Source: an uncultured Muribaculaceae bacterium (GTDB lineage Bacteria > Bacteroidota > Bacteroidia > Bacteroidales > Muribaculaceae). Taken from it: a stretch of DNA of 64,000 bases. Positions 28,086-35,913 of this stretch are shown piece after piece (position 1 is the stretch's first letter; the number at the start of each line of letters is the position of its first letter). The translations under genes were made by a program, and so were the position numbers. The notes under the pieces were generated by a model. The model had not been told where the DNA came from. It did not search any database and saw nothing but the letters and a program-made list of their open reading frames with translations. The stretch is from positions 1 to 64,000 of the forward strand of contig CAJTWH010000020.1 in the NCBI GenBank assembly GCA_910579995.1, written 5' to 3'.

Positions 28086-28976
28086 ATGGCAACATTACGT
28101 GAATTGAAAGGCCGAATCGGGTCGGTAGGATCTTCTGAGAAGATTACCGGCGCGATGAAAATGATATCGTCGGCCAAAATGCACAAGGCCGAGGGTATAC
28201 TGCGGCGTCTGTCGCCCTTCCGCGACTGCGTGCAGGGCATTATCGGCAATTTGCTCAGCAGCGACGCCGCCGTAAGCTCACCGCTTACAGTTGCCCGTCA
28301 AGCCGTACATCACGCCACAGTAGTAATGCTCGGCAGCGACGACGGTCTGTGCGGCGCTTATAATGTGAATATCTTCAAGGGAGTCATAGCCACTATTGCT
28401 CAGTTGAGGCAAGAGTGTGGCGAAGACGTTGAAATTAAGCTCGTGCCCGTAGGCAAGAAGCTGCAGAAAGCGGTAGAGAAACTTGCCGCCTCTGACCCGA
28501 AGCTTCACTACACTGCAGCGGCAGGGGTAGACTCCAAGAGCGACGGCGACGCCGTGAAGCTCTTCGCCCAAGGCTTGGAGCAGGAATTTCTCAGCGGCGC
28601 CACTGACAGAGTGGATCTCACATACGTGCATTTCTACTCAGCCGGCCGCCAGCGTCTTGTCAACGACAGCTATCTCCCCATCAGCCCGGCGCGACTCAGC
28701 GGCGAGGCCAAGGCAAGCGGACGCCCGTATCTATTCGAGCCCGATGCCGGCACAATCTTCCGCACCGTCCTGCCGATGTATCTGCTGTCGCAAATGCAGG
28801 AGGCTTTCGCCCAGAACAGGGCAAGCGAGCAGGCAGCGCGTGTGATGGCAATGCAGAGCGCCAACGACAATGCCCAGAAACTTCTCGAGCAACTTCAGCT
28901 TGAATACAACAAGCTCCGCCAGCAAGGTATCACCACCGAGCTGCTCGATATAGTGGGCGGACAGCGTCGGGATTAA
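28086..28976 (+). CDS. atpG: ATP synthase F1 subunit gamma
   Basis: A 296-residue central-stalk subunit. The N-terminal helix ATLRELKGRIGSVGSSEKITGAMKMISSAKMHKAE and the C-terminal helix with MQSANDNAQKLLEQLQLEYNKLRQQGITTELLDIVGG form the coiled-coil rotor. SDDGLCGAYN is the conserved middle motif. It is the last ATP synthase gene; nuoI follows after 55 bases that contain no hairpin and no recognisable promoter. Confidence 0.95.
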   Translation: MATLRELKGRIGSVGSSEKITGAMKMISSAKMHKAEGILRRLSPFRDCVQGIIGNLLSSDAAVSSPLTVARQAVHHATVVMLGSDDGLCGAYNVNIFKGVIATIAQLRQECGEDVEIKLVPVGKKLQKAVEKLAASDPKLHYTAAAGVDSKSDGDAVKLFAQGLEQEFLSGATDRVDLTYVHFYSAGRQRLVNDSYLPISPARLSGEAKASGRPYLFEPDAGTIFRTVLPMYLLSQMQEAFAQNRASEQAARVMAMQSANDNAQKLLEQLQLEYNKLRQQGITTELLDIVGGQRRD

Positions 28977-29031
28977 CAAATGGAAATCGTAAAGATTCAA
29001 TATAATAGTAAACCAACCAGACCTCATATCA

Positions 29032-29655
29032 ATGGGTAGTGTATCAGAATACTTTTCAACGTTAGGCTCCGGCATCCTGAGCCTGCTTAAAGGCATGAAG
29101 GTGACCGGCAAAGAGTTCGTGACGCCGAAAATCACCGAGTGCTATCCCGAAAACCGCACCGAGCACAAATGGCCCGAGCGTTTTCGCGCACAACTGAAAT
29201 TTGTCTACGACGACAAAGGGGACCACAAGTGTATCGCATGTCAGAACTGCGAGCGCAACTGCCCCAACGGTACCATCGCCATAGAGACAAAAATGGTGAC
29301 CACCATGCAGGGCACCAAGAAGAAAAAGCTTGTCAAATATCTCTACGATCTTGGCAGCTGCACCTTCTGCCAGCTCTGTGTGACCAATTGCCCCACCTCG
29401 GCAATCGAATTTGACAATGATTTCGAGCAAGCCGTCTTCACCCGCTCCAAACTGGTGAAGCAGCTCAATTATCTGCCTGAGAAAGAAGAGCCGGAACCCA
29501 CACCCGAGCAACTTGCCAAAATCGAAGCCGAGAAACAGGCTAAGATAGCCGAAGCCAAAGCAAAGGCAGCCGCAGCTGCAGCCGCCAAAGCCAAGGCACA
29601 GACAGGTGAGGCCGCACCCAAGGCCACGCCCGACAAAACAGAGGAAAATAAATAA
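29032..29655 (+). CDS. nuoI: NADH-quinone oxidoreductase subunit I (2x[4Fe-4S])
   Basis: A 207-residue ferredoxin-like subunit carrying clusters N6a and N6b. The two motifs are CIACQNCERNCP (about residues 67-78) and CTFCQLCVTNCP. As nuoE, nuoF and nuoG are absent, this subunit may be the main entry point for electrons from ferredoxin or flavodoxin (inference). The last 50 residues are an Ala/Lys/Glu-rich helical tail (KIEAEKQAKIAEAKAKAAAA and on) not needed for cluster binding. First nuo gene after the ATP synthase block. Confidence 0.94.
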   Translation: MGSVSEYFSTLGSGILSLLKGMKVTGKEFVTPKITECYPENRTEHKWPERFRAQLKFVYDDKGDHKCIACQNCERNCPNGTIAIETKMVTTMQGTKKKKLVKYLYDLGSCTFCQLCVTNCPTSAIEFDNDFEQAVFTRSKLVKQLNYLPEKEEPEPTPEQLAKIEAEKQAKIAEAKAKAAAAAAAKAKAQTGEAAPKATPDKTEENK

Positions 29656-29661
29656 ACCGAT

Positions 29662-30177
29662 ATGGAATCAGTAGGAAGTTTAATCTTGTATTTTATCGTC
29701 GCACTTGCGATGATAGTCTTCTCAGTGATGGCCGTAACAACACGCAAGATTCTGCGTGCAGCCACCTACCTGCTGTTCACCCTTTTTGCCGCCGCCGTGG
29801 TCTACTTCATGCTCGACTATGAGTTCCTCGGCGCAGTGCAGATAGCGGTGTACGCCGGCGGTATCGTGGTGCTGTTTGTGTTTGCCATCCTTCTTACGAG
29901 CAAACCCGGAGACAACACCGAGCGTCTGACCTCGAAGTCGCGCTTTCTCGGTGGACTTGCAGCCGTAGCCACACTGTTGCTTGCAGGCTATGCGCTTGTG
30001 AGCCGTTGCTGCGTTGCCTTTGCCTCCAAACCCTTGATGGAAACCCCCGACATGCAACTTGTCGGCAAGACACTTTTAGGGTCGGGACACGGAGAGTACC
30101 TCTTGCCTTTCGAGGCAGTGAGTGTGCTGTTGCTCGCATGTATAATCGGCGGCGTAGTCGTTGCCCGCAAACGTTGA
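29662..30177 (+). CDS. nuoJ: NADH-quinone oxidoreductase subunit J
   Basis: A 171-residue membrane subunit with five hydrophobic helices. The conserved helix-3 segment YEFLGAVQIAVYAGGIVVLFVFAILL, which holds the pi-bulge region coupling quinone chemistry to proton pumping, is clear. Lies 6 bases after nuoI and 4 bases before nuoK. Confidence 0.93.
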   Translation: MESVGSLILYFIVALAMIVFSVMAVTTRKILRAATYLLFTLFAAAVVYFMLDYEFLGAVQIAVYAGGIVVLFVFAILLTSKPGDNTERLTSKSRFLGGLAAVATLLLAGYALVSRCCVAFASKPLMETPDMQLVGKTLLGSGHGEYLLPFEAVSVLLLACIIGGVVVARKR

Positions 30178-30181
30178 TATT

Positions 30182-30493
30182 ATGGAAATAACAGCAATAT
30201 ATTACCTCGTACCGGCATTGGTGATGTTCTGCTGCGGTGTGTATGGATTCATCACCCGCAAGAATATGATCGCCATGCTGATATCATTGGAGTTGATGCT
30301 CAACGCCGTAGATATCAACTTCGTTGTCTTCAACCGTTTTCTCTATCCCGAGCAGATGGAGGGTATGTTCTTCACCCTCTTCGCCATAGCGATAGCGGCC
30401 GCCGAGACAGCCTTGGCCATCGCCATCATCATCAACATTTTCAGAGCCGCCAAGAATATTGACGTGCGCTCACTTAACGAAATGAAATTCTAA
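30182..30493 (+). CDS. nuoK: NADH-quinone oxidoreductase subunit K
   Basis: A 103-residue membrane subunit with three helices. The buried glutamates of the proton path appear in SLELMLNAVDINFVVF and AAAETALAIAI. The ATG at 30182 is chosen; an extension to an upstream TTG would overlap nuoJ without conserved residues. Length is normal (about 100). Confidence 0.94.
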   Translation: MEITAIYYLVPALVMFCCGVYGFITRKNMIAMLISLELMLNAVDINFVVFNRFLYPEQMEGMFFTLFAIAIAAAETALAIAIIINIFRAAKNIDVRSLNEMKF

Positions 30494-30499
30494 AGCACC

Positions 30500-32530
30500 A
30501 TGGGCATAACGATTCCTATCCTAATCCTTGCCATACCGCTGTTCATGTTCATCTTCCTCGGCCTTACCGGCATGAAGATGACACATAAGCTTGCCGGTAT
30601 ACTTGGCACATGCGGCATGGGCACCGTCTTGGTGCTTGCCTACTATACGGCATTCCAGTATTTCTTCTCCGGCGCCGACATCTTCATCAACGGAGCCGGC
30701 GAGCGCCTGCAGTATCTTGTCTTCGACCAGACATGGCTGCAGTTCACTGATACCCTCGTGATCAAGCTGGGCTTCCTGCTTGACCCGATTTCGGCCATGA
30801 TGCTTGTGGTGATCACCACCATCTCCTTCATGGTACATCTCTACAGCATGGGCTACATGCGCGACCACCACGGAGTTTTCGAGCACGGCTTCCAGCGTTT
30901 CTACGCTTTCCTGTCGCTCTTCAGCTTCTCAATGCTCGGTCTTGTTGTAGCTCCCAACATTTTCCAGATGTATATCTTCTGGGAGCTCGTGGGCGCTTCA
31001 TCATACCTGCTCATCGGTTTCTACTATACCAAACCCAGCGCAGTATCAGCCTCAAAGAAAGCATTCATCGTAACCCGCTTCGCCGACCTTGGCTTCTTGA
31101 TCGGTATTCTTACCCTTTCGTGGTATACCGGCACATTCAACTTCACCGAGCTCACCTCGATACCCGTTGAAGGCATGGCCAACGTAAGCCAAGTGAATAT
31201 CGGCACTGCCGAGTATATCCGCGGTATATTCGCCAACAGCGCAGCCCCGACATTCATGGGTGCCTCAGTGCTGACATGGGCTCTCGTGCTCATCTACATG
31301 GGCGGTATGGGTAAGTCGGCGATGATGCCTCTGCACATCTGGCTTCCCGACGCTATGGAAGGCCCGACCCCTGTATCGGCGCTTATCCACGCTGCGACTA
31401 TGGTTGTCGCCGGTGTATATCTGGTAGCCCGTCTGTTCCCGCTCTATCTGATGGAAGAGGCCGCGCTCAATATCATTGTTGTCGTAGGTGCGGTGACTGC
31501 ATTTTATGCCGCCATGGTGGCCTGCACGCAGCTTGATATCAAACGTGTGCTCGCGTTCTCAACCATCTCGCAGATCGCTTTCATGATGGTATCGCTCGGC
31601 GTTGCCCGTCCCGACTTCCACCATGGCCTCGGCTATATGGCCTCGATGTTCCACCTGTTCACCCACGCTATGTTCAAGGCGTTGCTCTTCCTCTGCGCAG
31701 GTGCACTCATCCACGCCATCGGCTCTAACAACTACACTGAAATGCACGGCCTCCGCAAGTATATGCCTATCACGCACATCACGTTCCTGATCGGCTGTCT
31801 TGCCATCGCCGGTATCATACCTTTCGCCGGATTCTTCTCAAAAGATGAAATCCTTACTGCCACTTTCGGACACTCGACCTTCTGGTATATCTGGATGTCG
31901 CTCGTAGCCGGCCTCACCGCCTTCTACATGTTCCGTCTCTACTATCTGATTTTCTGGTGGAAAGAGCATGAGACTCCCCAAGGACATCACGCTCCCCACG
32001 ACCAGCCTTGGACAATGACCCTCCCGCTGGTTATCCTCGCAGCCGTATCGTGCGTTGCCGGCTTCGTTCCTTTCGGCAACCTCGTGACATGGAACGGTCA
32101 CCCGATGTTTGAGCATGTAGACTTCTTCACCAACCTCAAGGCGCTTGACTGGAGCGTAGCCTCGATAAGCCTTATCGTAGCTCTCGTAGCCATCGGCCTC
32201 GCCACGGTGATGTATCGCAAAGAGAACAGTCTTCCTGCAAAATTCCGCAATGCAGTTCCTGCCCTGTGGACATGGTGCTACCACCGCTTCTACTTCGACG
32301 AGCTGTATATGTTTATCACCCATCGTATCATCTTCGACAGCGTATGCCGCCCCTTGGCATGGTTTGACCGCCACATCATCGACGGCACCATGGACAGCTT
32401 CGCCACCATCACCAACAAGGCAAGCGACGCCATCAAGCCCTTGCAGTCGGGTCAGATACAGATGTATGTGTGGTATTATCTCATCGGCGCACTCGCTCTC
32501 GGCGGAATCACAGCCCTTTGCTTAATCTAA
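30500..32530 (+). CDS. nuoL: NADH-quinone oxidoreductase subunit L
   Basis: A 676-residue antiporter-like proton pump subunit at the far end of the membrane arm. The Proton_antipo core has FWELVGASSYLLIGFYYTKPSAVSASKKAFIVTRFADLGFLIG, MPLHIWLPDAMEGPTPVSALIHAATMVVAGVYLVARL and the lysine-bearing FSKDEIL helix region. The C-terminal part includes the long lateral helix and the last membrane helix. Length is full. Confidence 0.96.
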   Translation: MGITIPILILAIPLFMFIFLGLTGMKMTHKLAGILGTCGMGTVLVLAYYTAFQYFFSGADIFINGAGERLQYLVFDQTWLQFTDTLVIKLGFLLDPISAMMLVVITTISFMVHLYSMGYMRDHHGVFEHGFQRFYAFLSLFSFSMLGLVVAPNIFQMYIFWELVGASSYLLIGFYYTKPSAVSASKKAFIVTRFADLGFLIGILTLSWYTGTFNFTELTSIPVEGMANVSQVNIGTAEYIRGIFANSAAPTFMGASVLTWALVLIYMGGMGKSAMMPLHIWLPDAMEGPTPVSALIHAATMVVAGVYLVARLFPLYLMEEAALNIIVVVGAVTAFYAAMVACTQLDIKRVLAFSTISQIAFMMVSLGVARPDFHHGLGYMASMFHLFTHAMFKALLFLCAGALIHAIGSNNYTEMHGLRKYMPITHITFLIGCLAIAGIIPFAGFFSKDEILTATFGHSTFWYIWMSLVAGLTAFYMFRLYYLIFWWKEHETPQGHHAPHDQPWTMTLPLVILAAVSCVAGFVPFGNLVTWNGHPMFEHVDFFTNLKALDWSVASISLIVALVAIGLATVMYRKENSLPAKFRNAVPALWTWCYHRFYFDELYMFITHRIIFDSVCRPLAWFDRHIIDGTMDSFATITNKASDAIKPLQSGQIQMYVWYYLIGALALGGITALCLI

Positions 32531-32566
32531 CATGACGGTGCAAACACATAAAAATCAGTAAATACG

Positions 32567-34093
32567 ATGTTTTCCAATATATTAATCTACTTTGTTGTAA
32601 TACCGGTGCTTATGCTTGCCGGCCTCGGCCTCTGCCGCAACATCAAGCAGATCCGCGCGGTAGCCGTTGTAGGCTCAATCGCGTTGATGGCACTGTCGGT
32701 GTATGTTCTGGTAGAATACCTTGGCATCCGCGCAGCCGGTAATACCGACCCCATGCTCTTCACGGGCTCATGGTCGTGGTTTGAGCCATTGCATATCAAT
32801 CTTGCTGTCGGTGTCGACGGTATCTCGATTGCCATGCTCATCCTTTCGTCGATTATCGTTTTCGCAGGCTCTTTCGCCTCTTGGACAATCAAACAGCCAA
32901 AAGAGTTCTTCCTTTGGCTCATACTTCTGTCGACCGGTGTGTTCGGCTTCTTTATCTCGGTGGACCTCTTCACGATGTTCATGTTCTACGAGGTTGCTCT
33001 TATCCCGATGTACCTTCTCATCGGCGTATGGGGCTCGGGCCGCAAGAACTACTCGGCAATGAAGCTTACCCTCATGCTTATGGGCGGCTCGGCTTTCCTC
33101 ATGCTCGGCCTGATCGGTATCTACTACCATTCGGCTCCCGAAGGAGGCCAGCTCACATGGAATATCCTTGAGATTGCCGCGCACGACGCGATTCCCCACG
33201 GATGGCAGCAGTTCCTCTTCCCGATGACCTTTGTAGGCTTCGGTGTACTTGGCGCTATGTTCCCCTTCCATACATGGAGCCCCGACGGCCACGCCTCAGC
33301 GCCTACAGCAGTGTCTATGCTCCACGCCGGCGTACTTATGAAACTTGGCGGTTACGGTTGCTTCCGCGTGGCTATCTATCTTATGCCCTACGCCGCACAG
33401 GAACTGTCGTACATCTTCTTGATCCTTACCGGTATCTCGGTTGTCTACGGAGCGTTCTGCGCCTGCGTCAAGACCGACCTCAAGTATATCAATGCTTACT
33501 CGTCGGTGTCGCACTGCGGCCTTGTGCTTTTCGCCATCCTCATGCTCAACTCTACCGCAATGACCGGTGCTATCATGCAGATGTTGTCGCACGGTCTTAT
33601 GACAGCCTTGTTCTTCGCCCTGATCGGTATGATCTACGGTCGTACCCACACCCGTGAAATCACCCAGATGGGCGGCATGATGCAGATTATGCCTTATCTG
33701 TCGGTATGCTATGTGATTGCCGGTATGGCTTCGCTCGGTCTTCCCGGTCTGAGCGGTTTCGTAGCCGAGATGACAATCTTCGTAGGTTCGTTCAAAGCCG
33801 GTATGGCCCAGTATCTTGCCGGTGACGGTTCGCTCAAGATCGTCTTCACCATCATCGCATGCTGCTCGATTGTAATCACTGCAGTGTATATCCTGCGCGT
33901 GGTAGGCAAGTTGCTCTTCGGCCCGGTATACGATGACCACCACCGTACACTCACCGACGCTACATGGTGGGAGCGTCTCTCTACAGTGACCCTCATCCTC
34001 TGTGTAGCCGCTATCGGTTGCTTCCCCAACTTCTTCAATAACCTGATCAACACAACCTTCACACCGGAAATCTTCCGTGTGCTCGGTATGTAA
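32567..34093 (+). CDS. nuoM: NADH-quinone oxidoreductase subunit M
   Basis: A 508-residue antiporter-like pump subunit with about fourteen helices. Typical motifs are FYEVALIPMYLLIGVWGSGRKNYSAMKLTLM, FPFHTWSPDGHASAPTAVSMLHAGVLMKLGGYGCFRVA and SVSHCGLVLFAI. Normal length and order (L-M-N). Confidence 0.96.
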   Translation: MFSNILIYFVVIPVLMLAGLGLCRNIKQIRAVAVVGSIALMALSVYVLVEYLGIRAAGNTDPMLFTGSWSWFEPLHINLAVGVDGISIAMLILSSIIVFAGSFASWTIKQPKEFFLWLILLSTGVFGFFISVDLFTMFMFYEVALIPMYLLIGVWGSGRKNYSAMKLTLMLMGGSAFLMLGLIGIYYHSAPEGGQLTWNILEIAAHDAIPHGWQQFLFPMTFVGFGVLGAMFPFHTWSPDGHASAPTAVSMLHAGVLMKLGGYGCFRVAIYLMPYAAQELSYIFLILTGISVVYGAFCACVKTDLKYINAYSSVSHCGLVLFAILMLNSTAMTGAIMQMLSHGLMTALFFALIGMIYGRTHTREITQMGGMMQIMPYLSVCYVIAGMASLGLPGLSGFVAEMTIFVGSFKAGMAQYLAGDGSLKIVFTIIACCSIVITAVYILRVVGKLLFGPVYDDHHRTLTDATWWERLSTVTLILCVAAIGCFPNFFNNLINTTFTPEIFRVLGM

Positions 34094-34112
34094 CCCCTCA
34101 GTATAAATTGCA

Positions 34113-35591
34113 ATGGATTACTCACAATTTTTAGCTATGAAGCAAGAAATCGGCCTGCTGGTCGTTTTCCTGCTGGTGTTCCTCTACGACACCTTCATGC
34201 CACGAGGGGCTCAGAAAGGTTTGCCCGTCTTCACTACCGTTCTCATGCTGCTTGTTACCCTCGGCGGTTTCTGCAGCTATTGTCTGGCACCGTGCGGCGA
34301 AACCTCGGCTTTCGCAGGCATGTATGTGACATCTCCTGTCATCGCCGCCATCAAGAATATCTTGAATGTAGGCGTGGTGATAGTATTGATACAATCGATC
34401 AAATGGACAAACAGCGAGGCAATGACAATGCGCCGCGGCGAGTTCTACGAGCTTCTGCTTGTGACTCTCTTTGGTATGTACCTGATGATTTCAGGCCGTC
34501 ACTTCCTGCTCTTCCTCATCGGTCTTGAAAGCGCCTCTCTGCCGCTTGCCGCCATGGTGGCACTCGACAAGAACCGCTATGAGAGCCATGAGGCTGCTGT
34601 GAAATACATTCTTACAGCGGTGTTCTCGTCGGCTATATTCATGATGGGTCTGTCGTTTGTATACGGTCTTACCGGCTCGATGTATTTCAGCGACATCTAC
34701 TTCGCCCTGACAGCGCAGCGCAGCCTGCTCCTTATCATGGCTATCGCATTCGTGATCGCCGGTATCGGCTTCAAACTTTCACTCGTGCCCTTCCACTTGT
34801 GGACAGCCGATGTATATCAGGGAGCTCCCACTTCGGTTACCTCTTATCTTTCGGTAATCTCGAAGGGTGCTACCGCGTTTGCATTCCTCGTAGTGCTCAG
34901 CCAAGTTTTCGGCTCGCTCTACTCGCAGGTATGGGAGTGGATGCTCTATGCGCTCATTATCCTTACCATCACTATCGGTAACCTCTTCGCTATCCGCCAG
35001 TGCAACATGAAGCGCTTCCTCGCATTCTCGTCGATTTCTCAGGCCGGTTATATCATGCTCGGTGTTATCGCCTACAATGCCATGGGTGTTGCAGCGCTGA
35101 TGTACTACGTGCTTGTGTATATCTTCTCCAACCTCGCTGCATTCGGCGTGATAGGAGCTATCGAGAATGCCACAGGCAAGGTGTCGATGGACGACTACAA
35201 AGGCCTCTATCAGACCAACCCCCGTCTGTCGGTAGCGATGATGCTTGCCATGTTCTCGCTTGCAGGTATTCCTCCTTTCGCCGGCTTCTTCTCGAAGTTC
35301 TTTATCTTCACCGGAGCCATCAACCAAGGTTCGGTTGCGATCTACGTGCTTGTGCTTATCGCCTTGATCAACACTATCGTGTCGCTCTACTACTACCTGC
35401 TTGTAGTGAAAGCGATGTTTATCAGCGAAGATGAGTGTGTTATCGCTAACTTCAAATCGGCATGCAGCGAGCGTGTAGGTCTTTGGATTACCGTGGGCGG
35501 TATCCTCGTGCTCGGTATCGTAAGCTACTTCTACAGCTCACTTCTTGATCTGACCGCAGTAAGCTCGATGTCAGCTTATTTCATCGGCTGA
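34113..35591 (+). CDS. nuoN: NADH-quinone oxidoreductase subunit N
   Basis: A 492-residue antiporter-like pump subunit. Motifs include GLESASLPLAAMVALDKNRYESHEAAVKYILTAVFSSAIFMMG, LVPFHLWTADVYQGAPTSVTSYLSVISKGATAF and FSLAGIPPFAGFFSKFFIF. It is the last gene of the 17-kb run, followed 20 bases later by a strong hairpin. Confidence 0.95.
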   Translation: MDYSQFLAMKQEIGLLVVFLLVFLYDTFMPRGAQKGLPVFTTVLMLLVTLGGFCSYCLAPCGETSAFAGMYVTSPVIAAIKNILNVGVVIVLIQSIKWTNSEAMTMRRGEFYELLLVTLFGMYLMISGRHFLLFLIGLESASLPLAAMVALDKNRYESHEAAVKYILTAVFSSAIFMMGLSFVYGLTGSMYFSDIYFALTAQRSLLLIMAIAFVIAGIGFKLSLVPFHLWTADVYQGAPTSVTSYLSVISKGATAFAFLVVLSQVFGSLYSQVWEWMLYALIILTITIGNLFAIRQCNMKRFLAFSSISQAGYIMLGVIAYNAMGVAALMYYVLVYIFSNLAAFGVIGAIENATGKVSMDDYKGLYQTNPRLSVAMMLAMFSLAGIPPFAGFFSKFFIFTGAINQGSVAIYVLVLIALINTIVSLYYYLLVVKAMFISEDECVIANFKSACSERVGLWITVGGILVLGIVSYFYSSLLDLTAVSSMSAYFIG

Positions 35592-35611
35592 TAATAGCTG
35601 TAATTATAATT

Positions 35612-35642
35612 CACGGGCTTCCCGAATTTCGGGAAGCCCGTG
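35612..35642 (+). terminator. Terminator of the nuo-atp-nuo supra-operon
   Basis: CACGGGCTTCCCG (35612-35624) pairs perfectly with CGGGAAGCCCGTG (35630-35642) around AATTT. The following T content is modest (CTTGTTCT). Confidence 0.75.
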
Positions 35643-35650
35643 CTTGTTCT

Positions 35651-35688
35651 ATGACGGACGTGAGCTTCGCTCACGTCGGGGACGAAAA
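35651..35688. repeat. Short palindromic intergenic repeat, copy 1
   Basis: It contains GACGTGAGC-TTC-GCTCACGTC (35657-35677), a perfect 9-bp stem with a triloop. Over 38 bases it matches 54708-54745 at 30 positions without gaps, by eye. It may be a small dispersed repeat. Confidence 0.5.
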
Positions 35689-35772
35689 ATGCTTTATTAA
35701 TGGAAGGAGAGATGATTTGGAGGCGTTTTTAGTTAAAAAACGAATGTAATGAAGAAGATTCAAAAATTTTGC

Positions 35773-35780
35773 TAACTTTG
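35773..35780 (+). promoter_or_regulatory. Putative promoter of the BspA-like gene
   Basis: TAACTTTG fits the -7 consensus. No good -33 box. The leader to the ATG would be about 100-130 bases and can form GCATT/AATGC near 35830-35846. Confidence 0.5.
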
Positions 35781-35913
35781 CAGCGTTGAACGCTTTCGAG
35801 GATTCGTTAGCTTCTGACATTAGATATGGTGCATTTGCTCTAATGCTCTCATTTTATCCATTTACTATCACTCGCCATCCAAGGGAACTATGATGGCTGC
35901 AAAACAACTAAGA

